Part shown: piece by piece, positions 16,038-24,613 of the stretch | Numbering within the stretch: the stretch's first letter is position 1 | How the letters are laid out: each line of letters starts with the position of its first letter | DNA from: Microbacterium arborescens | Lineage (GTDB): Bacteria > Actinomycetota > Actinomycetes > Actinomycetales > Microbacteriaceae | Direction of reading: 5' to 3' | DNA length: 64,000 nt | Assembly: GCA_003339645.1 (NCBI GenBank) | Contig: QNUV01000021.1 | Location: 496,001-560,000, forward strand | The notes under the pieces: generated by a model | Seen by the model: only the letters and a program-made list of their open reading frames with translations | Databases searched by the model: none | Told to the model about the DNA's origin: nothing | Program-made: the position numbers and the translations under genes

Positions 16038-16798
16038 CCCTCGCCGCACGCGACCTGTCGTGGACGCGCTCGGGAACGCTCGTCGTCGACGGCGTGAGCG
16101 TGCACCCCGAGCCGGGGCGGACGCTCGGCCTGCTCGGCCCCAACGGATCGGGCAAGTCGTCGCTGCTGCGCCTGCTGCACGGGCTCGTCCGGCCGGATGC
16201 CGGTCTCGTGACCCTCGACGACGAGGACCTCGCCTCCCTCGGCCGGCGGCGCGTCGCGCGTGCCGTCGCCGCGGTGACGCAGCACGCCGACACCGAGGTC
16301 GACATCACTGTGCGCGAGGTCGTGCGCCTCGGCCGCATCCCGCACCGCACCGCGTTCGGCGGCGATCCCGCGGCGGACGAGGCCGCGATCGACCGTGCTC
16401 TGGAGCACGTCGCCCTCACCGATCGAGCCGATCGGCTCTGGCACACCCTCTCGGGCGGCGAGCGCCAGCGCGCGCAGATCGCCCGCGCTCTCGCTCAGGA
16501 GCCTCGCGAGCTGCTGCTCGACGAGCCCACGAACCACCTCGACATCCGGCATCAGCTCGACCTGCTCGAACTCGTCTGCGACCTGCCCGTGACGTGCATC
16601 GTCGCGATCCACGACCTGAACCTCGCCGCGATGTACTGCGATGCCGTGATGGTGCTGCAGTCGGGCCGGGTCATCGCCGCGGGCGCCCCGGCTGACGTGC
16701 TCACCGCCGAGCTCATCGCCGACGTCTACGGCGTCGCCGCCGAGGTGCGCCGCGACGCCCGCACGGGGCGTCCGGTGATCACCTTCCTGCGGCGCTGA
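16034..16798 (+). CDS. Iron-siderophore ABC transporter ATP-binding protein
   Basis: A 254-residue FecE/FepC-type ATPase energising the permease. Walker A GPNGSGKSS is at 35-43, the Q-loop is in VTQHADTEVDITVREVVRLGR, the signature LSGGERQRAQIARALAQEP is near 141-159, Walker B is LLLDEPTNHLDI, and the switch is AIHDLNLA. RIPHRTAFGGD is the usual variable stretch of siderophore ATPases. The ATG shares bases with the permease stop (ATGA). No reductase or siderophore-biosynthesis gene is nearby. Confidence 0.93.
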   Translation: MTLAARDLSWTRSGTLVVDGVSVHPEPGRTLGLLGPNGSGKSSLLRLLHGLVRPDAGLVTLDDEDLASLGRRRVARAVAAVTQHADTEVDITVREVVRLGRIPHRTAFGGDPAADEAAIDRALEHVALTDRADRLWHTLSGGERQRAQIARALAQEPRELLLDEPTNHLDIRHQLDLLELVCDLPVTCIVAIHDLNLAAMYCDAVMVLQSGRVIAAGAPADVLTAELIADVYGVAAEVRRDARTGRPVITFLRR

Positions 16799-16808
16799 CC
16801 GAGCACGC

Positions 16809-16814
16809 TAGGGT
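16809..16814 (+). promoter_or_regulatory. Probable -10 hexamer TAGGGT for the dehydrogenase gene
   Basis: TAGGGT ends 7 bases before the ATG at 16822. It starts only 11 bases after the ATPase stop, so read-through from the iron operon is also possible. Confidence 0.45.
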
Positions 16815-16821
16815 GGCGCCC

Positions 16822-18186
16822 ATGACGGCCGAAACGACGCTCATCATCCTCGGCGCCTCCGGAGATCTCACGTCGCGGCTGTTGCTCCCGGCGCTCGGCC
16901 AGCTGCTGGCCCGCGAACCGCAGCGGCGCGTGAAGCTGCACGGCGCCGGCATGGACGACTGGTCGGATGACGCGTGGCGCGACACGGTGCGGGCGTCGTT
17001 CCGCACCACCGATGCGGATGCCGCCTTCGCCTGCCTGTCGGGCACCACCTACACGCGCGCCGACATCACCCGCGCGGACGAGCTGCAGGCCATCCTGGAT
17101 GCCGCGGAGGGCCGCCCCGCGCTGTACTTCGCCGTCCCGCCGGGTGTCGCCGCGGCGGCGTGCGAGGCGCTCGAGCACGTGACGCTGCCCGCGGGCACCG
17201 TCCTCGCCCTCGAGAAGCCGTTCGGCTCCGATGCCGAGAGCGCAGCGCGTCTGAACGAGGTGGTGGCCGGGCTCGTGCCCGAGGACCAGATCTTCCGCGT
17301 CGACCACTTCCTCGGCCGATCCACCGTGCTGAACCTCCTCGGGGTGCGTTTCGCGAACCGCATCATCGAGCCCGTGTGGTCGGCTGACGACATCGCGTCG
17401 ATCGAGATCCGCTACGACGAATCGCTCGGGCTCGAGGGGCGGGCCGGCTACTACGACCGCGCCGGGGCCCTGACCGACATGATCCAGAGCCACCTGCTGC
17501 AGGTCATGGCCTTCGTGACGATGGAACCGCCGTCCTCGCTCGACGAGCGCGATCTGCGTGACGCCACGGGAGCCGTGCTCCGCGCGACCGCCATCTGGAA
17601 CGACGATCCGGCCGCGTCCTCCCGCCGCGCCCGGTACACGGCGGGCGAGGTGGCGGGCAAGCACTATCCCTCGTATGTAGACGAGCCCGGGGTCGACCCC
17701 GGGCTCGACACCGAGACGCTGGCCGAGATCGTCGTCGAGGTGCGCAACGCCCGGTGGCAGGGTGTGCCCATCACTCTGCGCTCGGGCAAGGCCCTCGGGC
17801 ACCTCGACGCCGAGGTCATCGTCCGCTTCCACCCCGTCCGTCACCTGCCGATCGGGTTCACCGGCGATCCGGGCCCGTCCGTGCTGCGTTTCGCGCTCGG
17901 TCCCGACACGATGGCCCTGGAGCTCAACGTCAACAGCGGGGCCGACCCGTTGCACCTGGAACGGGCGACCCTTCTCGCCGAGCTCGGCGAGGGCGCACTG
18001 AAAGCGTACGCCGAGGTGCTCTCGGGCATCCTCGACGGTGACGCGATGCTGTCGGTGCGCGGCGACGCCGCCGTCGACTGCTGGCGCATCGTGCAGCCGG
18101 TGCTCGACGCGTGGCACGCCGGAAAGGTGCCGATGGACGAGTATCCCGCGGGAGTGTCCTCACCCGCCGGGTGGCCGCAGCGCTGA
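16822..18186 (+). CDS. Glucose-6-phosphate dehydrogenase-family paralogue
   Basis: A 454-residue protein of the Zwf family, which oxidises glucose 6-phosphate to 6-phosphogluconolactone with NAD(P). The dinucleotide motif GASGDLTSRLL is at 10-20, EKPFGSD follows, and the substrate peptide reads RVDHFLGRST. In standard enzymes this is RIDHYLGKE, so the phosphate-binding Tyr and Lys are Phe and Arg here. The catalytic His is retained in MIQSHLLQVM. With a location away from transketolase, transaldolase and opcA, this looks like a second, diverged enzyme with altered substrate or cofactor use. It may also be fully active on glucose 6-phosphate. Confidence 0.85.
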   Translation: MTAETTLIILGASGDLTSRLLLPALGQLLAREPQRRVKLHGAGMDDWSDDAWRDTVRASFRTTDADAAFACLSGTTYTRADITRADELQAILDAAEGRPALYFAVPPGVAAAACEALEHVTLPAGTVLALEKPFGSDAESAARLNEVVAGLVPEDQIFRVDHFLGRSTVLNLLGVRFANRIIEPVWSADDIASIEIRYDESLGLEGRAGYYDRAGALTDMIQSHLLQVMAFVTMEPPSSLDERDLRDATGAVLRATAIWNDDPAASSRRARYTAGEVAGKHYPSYVDEPGVDPGLDTETLAEIVVEVRNARWQGVPITLRSGKALGHLDAEVIVRFHPVRHLPIGFTGDPGPSVLRFALGPDTMALELNVNSGADPLHLERATLLAELGEGALKAYAEVLSGILDGDAMLSVRGDAAVDCWRIVQPVLDAWHAGKVPMDEYPAGVSSPAGWPQR

Positions 18187-18191
18187 GTCGA

Positions 18192-18281
18192 TCCCCCGCA
18201 CGGCTCCCCCGCCGGGCGGGGCGTTCTCCGCCACGATCCGCCGTACGGGGGATCCGCCCGCCCCCGCTCGCTCCCTAGCGT
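18192..18281 (+). promoter_or_regulatory. Promoter region with C/G-rich half-sites upstream of the ABC exporter
   Basis: TCCCCCGCACGG at 18192-18203 repeats the left part of the palindrome at 8628, and CGGGGGA at 18246-18252 repeats its right arm. A third C/G palindrome (CCCCGCC-G-GGCGGGG) lies just after 18203. TAGCGT at 18276-18281 matches the -10 of the kinase gene, and both are followed by GGA. The response regulator encoded at 9962 is the natural candidate to bind here. Confidence 0.5.
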
Positions 18282-18305
18282 GGAGTCATCGGCTAAGGAG
18301 GCGGA

Positions 18306-19202
18306 ATGCTCGAACTGAGCGGCATCACCAAGAACTACGGCACGCACCGCGTGCTCGACGACGTGGGGTTTCGAGTGCCCGACGGACGGCTGACCGGTTT
18401 CGTCGGCGGCAACGGAGCGGGCAAGACCACGACGATGCGCATTATGCTCGGCGTGCTCTCCCGCGACCGGGGCGAGGTCACCCTCGACGGGTCGCCGGTG
18501 ACCGCTGCCGACCGCCGCCGCTTCGGGTACATGCCCGAAGAGCGGGGCCTGTACCCCAAGATGAAGGTTCTCGAGCAGATCGTGTACCTGGCCCGGCTGC
18601 ACGGCTTCTCCAAGCCGGAGGCCACGTCGCGTGCCCGGGCCCTGCTCGAGGAGCTCGGCCTCGGCGAGCGCCTGAACGACAACATCGAGACGCTGTCGCT
18701 CGGCAACCAGCAGCGCGCGCAGATCGCCGCCGCTCTCGTGCACGACCCCGAGGTCCTGATCCTCGACGAGCCGTTCTCGGGTCTCGACCCCCTCGCCGTC
18801 GATGTCGTGGCCGGTGTCCTGCAGACCCGGGCCGCCCAGGGCGTCGGCGTGCTGTTCTCGTCGCACCAGCTCGACGTCGTCGAGCGTCTCTGCGACGACC
18901 TCGTCATCATCGCCGGCGGCACCATCCGCGCCGCCGGCACCCGTGAGGGGCTCCGCCGCGAGCACCAGGGGCACCGCTACGAGCTCGTCTCGACGGGGGA
19001 CGCCGGCTGGATCCGCACCGAGCCGGGCGTCGAGGTCGTCGAGTTCGACGGCGGCTACGCCCTGTTCGACGTCGATGCCGACGAGACGGCTCAGCGCGTG
19101 CTGCGCCGCGCCGTCGAGCACGGCGACGTCGCGAGCTTCACGCCGCGGCATCCCTCCCTCGCCCAGATCTTCACCGAAGTCATCCAGGAGGTCGCCCCGT
19201 GA
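18306..19202 (+). CDS. ABC-2 exporter ATP-binding protein (NatA-like)
   Basis: A 298-residue ATPase. Walker A GGNGAGKTTT is at 34-43, the Q-loop region is GYMPEERGLYPKMKV, the signature is LSLGNQQRAQIAAALVHDP (LSLGN rather than LSGGQ), Walker B is VLILDEPFSGLDP and the H-loop is SSHQLDVVERL. The C-terminal 80 residues are the domain typical of NatA-type exporters (DUF4162). A strong SD (AAGGAGG) sits before the ATG. The GTG of the permease overlaps the stop. Relatives export sodium, antibiotics or peptides; the substrate here is unknown. Probably under the two-component system at 8679-10660. Confidence 0.91.
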   Translation: MLELSGITKNYGTHRVLDDVGFRVPDGRLTGFVGGNGAGKTTTMRIMLGVLSRDRGEVTLDGSPVTAADRRRFGYMPEERGLYPKMKVLEQIVYLARLHGFSKPEATSRARALLEELGLGERLNDNIETLSLGNQQRAQIAAALVHDPEVLILDEPFSGLDPLAVDVVAGVLQTRAAQGVGVLFSSHQLDVVERLCDDLVIIAGGTIRAAGTREGLRREHQGHRYELVSTGDAGWIRTEPGVEVVEFDGGYALFDVDADETAQRVLRRAVEHGDVASFTPRHPSLAQIFTEVIQEVAP

Positions 19203-20287
19203 GCGCCGCATCCCCCTCATTCGCCCAGAGCACCTGGCTCGTCGCCGAGCGCGAGATCGGCTCGAAGCTGCGCAGCAAGTCTTTCGTCATCTCGTTCGCC
19301 ATCCTCTTCCTCGGCGCGCTCGCGCTCGTGATCTGGGGCGGTTTCTCGGCGGGGGACGACAGCGGCTCACCCGTCGCGGTGACCCCGGACGCCGCCTCGT
19401 ACGTCCAGAACGCCCCCGGCCTCGACGTGAAGGACGTCGCCGACCGGGCGGCCGCCGAGAGCGCCGTGCGCGACGGCGACGTCGACGCCGCGGTCGTCGC
19501 CGACGCGTCCGCCCCCAGCGGATACGTCGTCATCGGCGACACGTCGGTGTCGAACACCATCCTCATGTCGCTCGCGCAGCTGCCGAAGGTCGAGCTGCTC
19601 GACCCCTCCGGCGACGCCGGATTCCTCGGCTACATCGTGGCGATCGGGTTCGGCGCGATCTTCTTCATCTCGGCGCAGACCTTCGGTGCGACGATCGCGC
19701 AGTCGGTCGTCGAGGAGAAGCAGACCCGCGTCGTCGAGCTGCTGATCTCGGCCGTGCCCGTCCGGGCACTGCTGGCGGGCAAGGTGATCGGCAACACGGT
19801 ACTGGCGATGGGGCAGATCCTCATCCTCGCCGCCGTGGCGGTGATCGGGCTGACGGTCACGGATCAGACCGCGCTGCTCACGGGCATCGGCGCGCCCATC
19901 GCCTGGTTCGCGGTGTTCTTCCTGTTCGGCTTCGTGCTGCTGGCCGCCCTGTTCGCCGCGGCCGCCGCGATGGTCTCCCGCCAGGAGGACATCGGGGCGA
20001 CCACGACACCGCTCATCCTGCTCGTCATGGCGCCGTACTTCCTCGTCATCTTCGCCTGGAACAACCCCCTGATCCTCGGGATCATGTCGTACGTGCCCTT
20101 CTCGGCACCGGTCGGCATGCCGATGCGCCTGTTCCTCGGCGACGCGCTGTGGTGGGAGCCGCTGCTCTCGCTCGCGATCCTGCTCCTGACCTGCGTCGGC
20201 GCGATCCTCGTGGGAGCGAAGATCTACGAGAACTCGCTCCTGCGCATGGGCGCCCGCGTCAAGCTCAGCGAGGCCCTGCGCCGCTGA
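19199..20287 (+). CDS. ABC-2 exporter permease (NatB-like)
   Basis: A 362-residue partner of the preceding ATPase. One N-terminal helix near residues 30-50 is followed by an extracytoplasmic domain of about 110 residues (SVAVTPDAASYVQ onward). Five more hydrophobic segments in the C-terminal half follow VVEEKQTRVVELLISAVPVRALLAGKVIGN, the hallmark of the NatB/ABC2_membrane_3 family. The GTG overlaps the ATPase stop. A short GC hairpin (GGCGGG-CCA-CCCGCC, 20298-20312) lies just after the stop and could weakly terminate the operon. Confidence 0.9.
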   Translation: MSAASPSFAQSTWLVAEREIGSKLRSKSFVISFAILFLGALALVIWGGFSAGDDSGSPVAVTPDAASYVQNAPGLDVKDVADRAAAESAVRDGDVDAAVVADASAPSGYVVIGDTSVSNTILMSLAQLPKVELLDPSGDAGFLGYIVAIGFGAIFFISAQTFGATIAQSVVEEKQTRVVELLISAVPVRALLAGKVIGNTVLAMGQILILAAVAVIGLTVTDQTALLTGIGAPIAWFAVFFLFGFVLLAALFAAAAAMVSRQEDIGATTTPLILLVMAPYFLVIFAWNNPLILGIMSYVPFSAPVGMPMRLFLGDALWWEPLLSLAILLLTCVGAILVGAKIYENSLLRMGARVKLSEALRR

Positions 20288-20339
20288 GCCGCACACCGGC
20301 GGGCCACCCGCCCTCCCCCCTCATCGCCGTCCTCCCGGT

Positions 20340-20729
20340 TCACGCCTGGAGGACGGCGATGACGTTTCCGGCGGGGTCGCGGAACCAGGCGATGTCGGGC
20401 CCGCCGCCACCGCCGCGCACGATGCCCCGCTCATCGGAGGGGAACACCTCGTCGGGGTAGATCTTCGTGTCGACGCCGCGTTCGCGGAGCTCGTCGACGG
20501 CGGCGTCGATGTCGTCGACCGGGAAGTTCAGGATCGTGAAGCTCGCGGGCGTGTGGTCGGGTTTGGCGTAGACGAGGATGCTGCCGCCCGACGCCAGCCG
20601 GATCTCGAGGAAGCCCATGGCGTTGGTCTCGACATCGAGACCAAGGGTGTCGGTGTAGAACGATCGGGCCGCGTCGATGTCGTCGACGCTGAACCCGCTG
20701 AAGGCACCGTCGGGGGTGAATGCGCTCAT
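20340..20729 (-). CDS. VOC (glyoxalase/dioxygenase-like) family protein
   Basis: A 129-residue protein with two beta-alpha-beta-beta-beta modules of the vicinal oxygen chelate fold: FSGFSVDDIDAARSFYTDTLGLDVE in the first half, FPVDDIDAAVDELRERGV and IAWFRDPAGNVIAVLQ in the second. The last segment carries the usual metal-ligand position but as N-V-I rather than an E-x-D. Metal binding and activity are therefore uncertain. The frame is open further upstream, but the ATG at 20729 begins the fold. Confidence 0.82.
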   Translation of the reverse strand: MSAFTPDGAFSGFSVDDIDAARSFYTDTLGLDVETNAMGFLEIRLASGGSILVYAKPDHTPASFTILNFPVDDIDAAVDELRERGVDTKIYPDEVFPSDERGIVRGGGGGPDIAWFRDPAGNVIAVLQA

Positions 20730-20863
20730 GCCGACAGATTCGCCCCGACCGGATGCCGGCGCAAGAGGTTTCTCGTGACGGGGAATGTCGAGGGACGCGC
20801 CGTGGTTCGCACGTGACGGGACGATGGAGTCCGACGCTGTCCGCACGAACCCGGGAGAATCCC

Positions 20864-21445
20864 ATGTCCCTCATCGAAGAGCGCGTCGCCGAGACCGACG
20901 CCCCCGTCCTCGACATCCTCGCCGCCCGCTGGAGCACGCGCCTGTACGACGAGATCTCCCCCGTCGACGAGGACGCCCTCGCGAGCGCCCTGGAGGCGGC
21001 ACGCTGGGCCCCGTCGGCCTTCAACGCGCAGCCCTGGCGCTTCGTCGTCGCACGACGCGGCACCCAGACCCACGAGAAGGTCGTCTCGACGCTCGTCGAG
21101 TTCAACCAGGCCTGGGCCGGCCCCGCGGGCGCGCTCATCGTCTTCATCGCGCAGACCGAGAACAACGGCAAGCCCGTGCCCACCGCGCTTTACGACCTCG
21201 GCCAGGCCGCCGCGCACTTCACCGTGCAGGCCCACGCCGACGGCCTCTACACCCACCAGATGACCGGTTTCGACGCCGACGCACTCGCGGTGGAGCTCGG
21301 CATCGAGGCCCCGTTCATCCCCGTCACCGTCATGGCCGTCGGTGAGCTCGGCGACGTCGACGCCGCCCCCGCCGCCGTCCGCGAGCGCGAGCTCTCGCCC
21401 CGCACCCGCCGGCCCGTGGCCGAATCGGTCGTCATCGACGACTGA
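20864..21445 (+). CDS. Nitroreductase-family FMN oxidoreductase
   Basis: A 193-residue flavoprotein of the NADH oxidase/nitroreductase superfamily. RWSTRLYDE near residue 22-30 and LEAARWAPSAFNAQPWRFVVARR near 43-65 are the conserved FMN-phosphate and isoalloxazine-binding segments. YDLGQAAAHFTVQAHADGLYTHQMTGFD is the central helix region. It may reduce nitroaromatics or quinones, or iodotyrosine-like substrates; nothing local settles this. A GGGAGAA stretch precedes the ATG. It is the gene immediately before the polyketide operon, on the same strand with a 103-bp gap. Confidence 0.86.
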   Translation: MSLIEERVAETDAPVLDILAARWSTRLYDEISPVDEDALASALEAARWAPSAFNAQPWRFVVARRGTQTHEKVVSTLVEFNQAWAGPAGALIVFIAQTENNGKPVPTALYDLGQAAAHFTVQAHADGLYTHQMTGFDADALAVELGIEAPFIPVTVMAVGELGDVDAAPAAVRERELSPRTRRPVAESVVIDD

Positions 21446-21537
21446 GCTGCCCGCAGGCATCGCGCGGGGGGGCGCTCGCACCATAGACGAGGGCTGTGAG
21501 GTGCGACACCCCCGCGCCCCCGGGGCCGTCGGCCGGT

Positions 21538-21543
21538 TATCGT
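21538..21543 (+). promoter_or_regulatory. Probable -10 hexamer TATCGT for the polyketide operon
   Basis: TATCGT ends 5 bases before the ATG at 21549, giving the polyketide operon its own leaderless-type promoter. Confidence 0.5.
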
Positions 21544-21548
21544 CAAGC

Positions 21549-22766
21549 ATGACCGCCCGCATCCTGTCGATCGGCACCGCCGTGCCGCCGGCCGTGCTCC
21601 ACCAGAACGCCGTGCGCGACCTCTTCGCCGCGCAGCCCGGCATCGGCCGACTGTCGCAGCGTCTGGTCCGTGCGGCGTTCGACGCCTCGGCCATCGAGAC
21701 CCGGCACACCGTGCTGACCGATCTCGCCGACGCGCTCGAGCCCGAAGGCGCGCGATCGGATGCCGCGGCCCCGGCTCCCGGCGACCCGGCATCCCTTCCC
21801 GTGATCTCCGGCGACGGAGCGCTGCTCTCACCCTCGACGGGCACGCGCAACGACACCTACATCGCCCTCGCCCCCGAGCTCTCGGCGCGCGCGGCGCGAG
21901 AGGCCCTGTCTGCGGCATCCGTCGCGCCGTCCGAGATCACGCACGTGGTCACCGTCTCGTGCACCGGCATGTACGCCCCCGGTCCCGACTACCGGCTGGT
22001 GCGCGACCTCGGCCTTCCCACGACCGTCGAGCGCTACCACCTGGGGTTCATCGGCTGCGCGGCCGCCGTCCCCGCGCTGCGAGCCGCGGCACGGATGTGC
22101 GCAGCCCAGCCCGACGCCGTCGTGCTCGTGGTCTGCGCCGAGCTGTGCACGCTGCACTTCCGCATCGCCGACGACCCCGATCAGATCCTCGCGGCCTCGC
22201 TGTTCGCCGACGGTGCCGCAGCGGCCGTCGTCAGCGCCGACCCGGCGCGACGCGGAGAGCGATGGCTCGACCTCGACCGGTTCGCGACCGCGGTGACCGA
22301 CGACGGCGAGCGCGACATGACCTGGACGATCGGCGACGCCGGCTTCGACATGGTGCTGACGGCCGAGGTGCCGCGCATCATCGGTCGCGAGATCCGCGCC
22401 GCGGTGGCCGACGTCATCGGCGACGCCCGGGTCGACACGTGGGCCGTGCACCCCGGTGGCCGAGCCGTCCTCGACCGCGTCGAGTCGGGGTTGGAGCTGC
22501 CGCCCGAGGCCCTCGCCGCGTCGCGGGCGGTGCTGCGCGACTACGGCAACATGTCGAGCGCGACGATCCTGTTCATCCTCCGCGCGCTGCTCGCGGGCGA
22601 TGGTCTGCGCGAAGGCGAGACGATCGCGACCCTCGCCTTCGGCCCCGGGCTCACGATGGAGGCCGCACTCCTCACGGCGGGGGTCGCCGCCGGAGCCGAC
22701 ACCGAGGACGCCGAGACCGTTCCGACGGATGCCGTGCGGGCGGAACCCGTCGCGTCATGGACCTGA
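21549..22766 (+). CDS. Type III polyketide synthase
   Basis: A 405-residue chalcone/stilbene-synthase-like ketosynthase that condenses malonyl-CoA units on a CoA starter to make alkylresorcinols, pyrones or related phenolics. The catalytic triad is intact: Cys138 in VTVSCTGMY, His301 in AVHPGG and Asn334 in YGNMSS. FIGCAAAVPALR near 167-178 and GFGP-like FGPGLTMEA near the C terminus are also typical. An Ala/Pro-rich insert lies around residues 64-95. It overlaps the methyltransferase gene by 10 bases. Gene order synthase-methyltransferase-flavoprotein recalls srsABC of Streptomyces griseus; the actual product is unknown. Confidence 0.91.
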   Translation: MTARILSIGTAVPPAVLHQNAVRDLFAAQPGIGRLSQRLVRAAFDASAIETRHTVLTDLADALEPEGARSDAAAPAPGDPASLPVISGDGALLSPSTGTRNDTYIALAPELSARAAREALSAASVAPSEITHVVTVSCTGMYAPGPDYRLVRDLGLPTTVERYHLGFIGCAAAVPALRAAARMCAAQPDAVVLVVCAELCTLHFRIADDPDQILAASLFADGAAAAVVSADPARRGERWLDLDRFATAVTDDGERDMTWTIGDAGFDMVLTAEVPRIIGREIRAAVADVIGDARVDTWAVHPGGRAVLDRVESGLELPPEALAASRAVLRDYGNMSSATILFILRALLAGDGLREGETIATLAFGPGLTMEAALLTAGVAAGADTEDAETVPTDAVRAEPVASWT

Positions 22767-23455
22767 GGCGCCGCGACGTCGACCTGCGCGAGCTCATGGA
22801 CGACCCGGACTGCGATCCGGTCGCCCTCGCGCAGACCCTGCGCCGTTTCGACGTCGTCAACCGAGCCGTGAGCGGCTGGGGAACCGTGTGGCGCCGGCAT
22901 CTGCGCCCCGCCCTCGCTCGCCTGGATCGTCCCGCACGTGTCCTCGACATCGGATCGGGCGGTGGCGACGTCACCGCCCGGCTGGCGCGGCTGGCGGAAC
23001 GCGACGGCCTCGACGTCGGCTGGGTCGGCATCGACCCGGACCCGCGCGCCCTCGCCGTCGCACGTGAGCGCGGCCGGCCCGATCTCGAGTTCCGCAGCAC
23101 CGACTCGACCGCACTGCGCGCAAGCGGCGAGCGCTTCGACGCCGTCATCTCGAATCACGTGCTGCACCACCTCGGCGAACCCGAGCTCGAGGCGTTCATC
23201 GCCGACTCGCTCGCTCTGTCGCGGGGTGTCGTCCTGCACGCCGACATCGAGCGGGGGCGCGCGGCGTACGCGCTCTACGCAGCCGGGATCCTGCCGCTCC
23301 AGCACGGGACGTTCCTGCGCACCGACGGCCTGCGGTCGATCCGGCGCAGCTACCGTGCTCGGGAGCTCCGGACGACGCTGGCCGGTCGCGGCGAGTGGCA
23401 CGTCGTCCGACCGGCACCGTTCCGCGTGCTCGCTGTGGGAGCGGGGCGTGCCTGA
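22757..23455 (+). CDS. SAM-dependent class I methyltransferase of the polyketide operon
   Basis: A 232-residue soluble methyltransferase. VLDIGSGGGDVTARL at about 63-77 is motif I, GIDPDPRAL is the acidic strand-2 motif and VISNHVLHHL is motif IV. VVLHADIERG and the C-terminal HVVRPAPFRVLAVG close the fold. The ATG lies 10 bases inside the end of the synthase gene, and its stop overlaps the GTG of the monooxygenase, so the three genes are coupled. The likely role is O- or C-methylation of the polyketide ring. It differs from SrsB of S. griseus, which is a membrane ICMT-like enzyme. Confidence 0.87.
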   Translation: MDLRRRDVDLRELMDDPDCDPVALAQTLRRFDVVNRAVSGWGTVWRRHLRPALARLDRPARVLDIGSGGGDVTARLARLAERDGLDVGWVGIDPDPRALAVARERGRPDLEFRSTDSTALRASGERFDAVISNHVLHHLGEPELEAFIADSLALSRGVVLHADIERGRAAYALYAAGILPLQHGTFLRTDGLRSIRRSYRARELRTTLAGRGEWHVVRPAPFRVLAVGAGRA

Positions 23456-24605
23456 CGTCGTCGTCGTCGGCGCCGGTCCCGTCGGGATGCTGCTCGCCGC
23501 CGAGCTCACGCGGCGGGGCGTCGACGTCACCGTGCTCGAACGACGCGACCGCACCGGCGACGGCTCACGCGCGATCGGGCTCCATGCGCCCGTCCTCGCC
23601 GCGCTCGAGGAGGGCGGTGCGACCGACCGGATCCTCGCAGATGCGGTCCGCGTCTCGCGCGGAGAGGCCCGCAGTGACGGCGCGCTGCTCGGCGTCGTCC
23701 GCTTCGACCGCCTGTCGGTCCGGCATCCGTATGTCGCCACCCTCCCGCAGGCCCTCACCGAGCGCGCTCTCGCGTTCGGCGCACCGTCGGCCGTGCGCGG
23801 GGTCACCGTGACGCGGGTGACGCCCGGACCCGCCGACGTGCGGCTCGAGACGTCCGGCGCTCACGGGGGCGGCGAGCTGTCGGCGCCGCTGGTGGTGGTC
23901 GCCGGTGGCGTCGGCGCGCGCGACCTCGTGTTCCGGCCGAGCGCCGTGCGACGCACCAGCTATCCGGATCGGTACCTCATGAGCGACGCGCACGTGCCCG
24001 GACGACCCGACGCCGACGTCGCCGTCGTGCACCTCGCGGCATCCGGCGTGCTCGAGTCCTTCCCGCTGCCCGGCGCGCGCCGTCGCTTCGTGGCGTGGGA
24101 CGCACCGCCCGGGCGGGATGACACCGCGTTCGACGAGCCCGAGGCGCGCCTGCAGCGCCTGCGCGCAGCGATGCGCGATCGCGGCGAATCGGATGCCGCC
24201 GATGCGCTCACCGGCGCCACCGGCTTCCGCGTGCGGCGCGTGCTCGCGTCTGCTCTGCGCCGCGGCCGGGTCACGGTCATCGGCGACACCGCGCACGAGA
24301 TCAGCCCGATCGGCGGACAGGGCATGAACCTCGGCCTGCTCGACGCCGCGACCCTGGCTCCCCTGCTCGCCGATTGGATCCGCACCGGAACCGAGCCCGT
24401 CGCCGCCCTCGCGGCGTGGGAGCGCGACCGCCTGCGCTCGGCCCGGACCGCGGGCCGGCTGGCCGCGGTGAACATGCGGCTCGGCCGGCCCGTCAGCGCC
24501 GCTACGCACGCGGTGCGCACCCGCATGCTGCGGCACGCGATCACCGCGACGGGCTCGCTCGTGCCGAACGCCTACGCGATGGGTCTCGACGCCGCCGCCC
24601 GCTGA
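23448..24605 (+). CDS. FAD-dependent aromatic monooxygenase
   Basis: A 385-residue group A flavoprotein hydroxylase. VVVVGAGPVGMLLAAELTRRGVDVTVLERR at the N terminus binds the ADP of FAD, and VIGDTAHEISPIGGQGMNLGLLDA near residues 280-301 binds the ribityl chain and isoalloxazine. NAD(P)H is used directly in this class. Given its coupling to a type III polyketide synthase and methyltransferase, ring hydroxylation toward a (hydro)quinone is the natural proposal. The GTG at 23448 overlaps the methyltransferase stop by 8 bases. The gene converges on the UbiA gene with 8 bases between stops. Confidence 0.88.
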   Translation: MPDVVVVGAGPVGMLLAAELTRRGVDVTVLERRDRTGDGSRAIGLHAPVLAALEEGGATDRILADAVRVSRGEARSDGALLGVVRFDRLSVRHPYVATLPQALTERALAFGAPSAVRGVTVTRVTPGPADVRLETSGAHGGGELSAPLVVVAGGVGARDLVFRPSAVRRTSYPDRYLMSDAHVPGRPDADVAVVHLAASGVLESFPLPGARRRFVAWDAPPGRDDTAFDEPEARLQRLRAAMRDRGESDAADALTGATGFRVRRVLASALRRGRVTVIGDTAHEISPIGGQGMNLGLLDAATLAPLLADWIRTGTEPVAALAAWERDRLRSARTAGRLAAVNMRLGRPVSAATHAVRTRMLRHAITATGSLVPNAYAMGLDAAAR

Positions 24606-24613
24606 TGCGCGGG

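Noticed and set aside
18205-18225. C/G palindrome after the dehydrogenase gene as a terminator
   Set aside because: It has no T-run and lies among the half-sites shared with 8628; a regulatory role is at least as likely.
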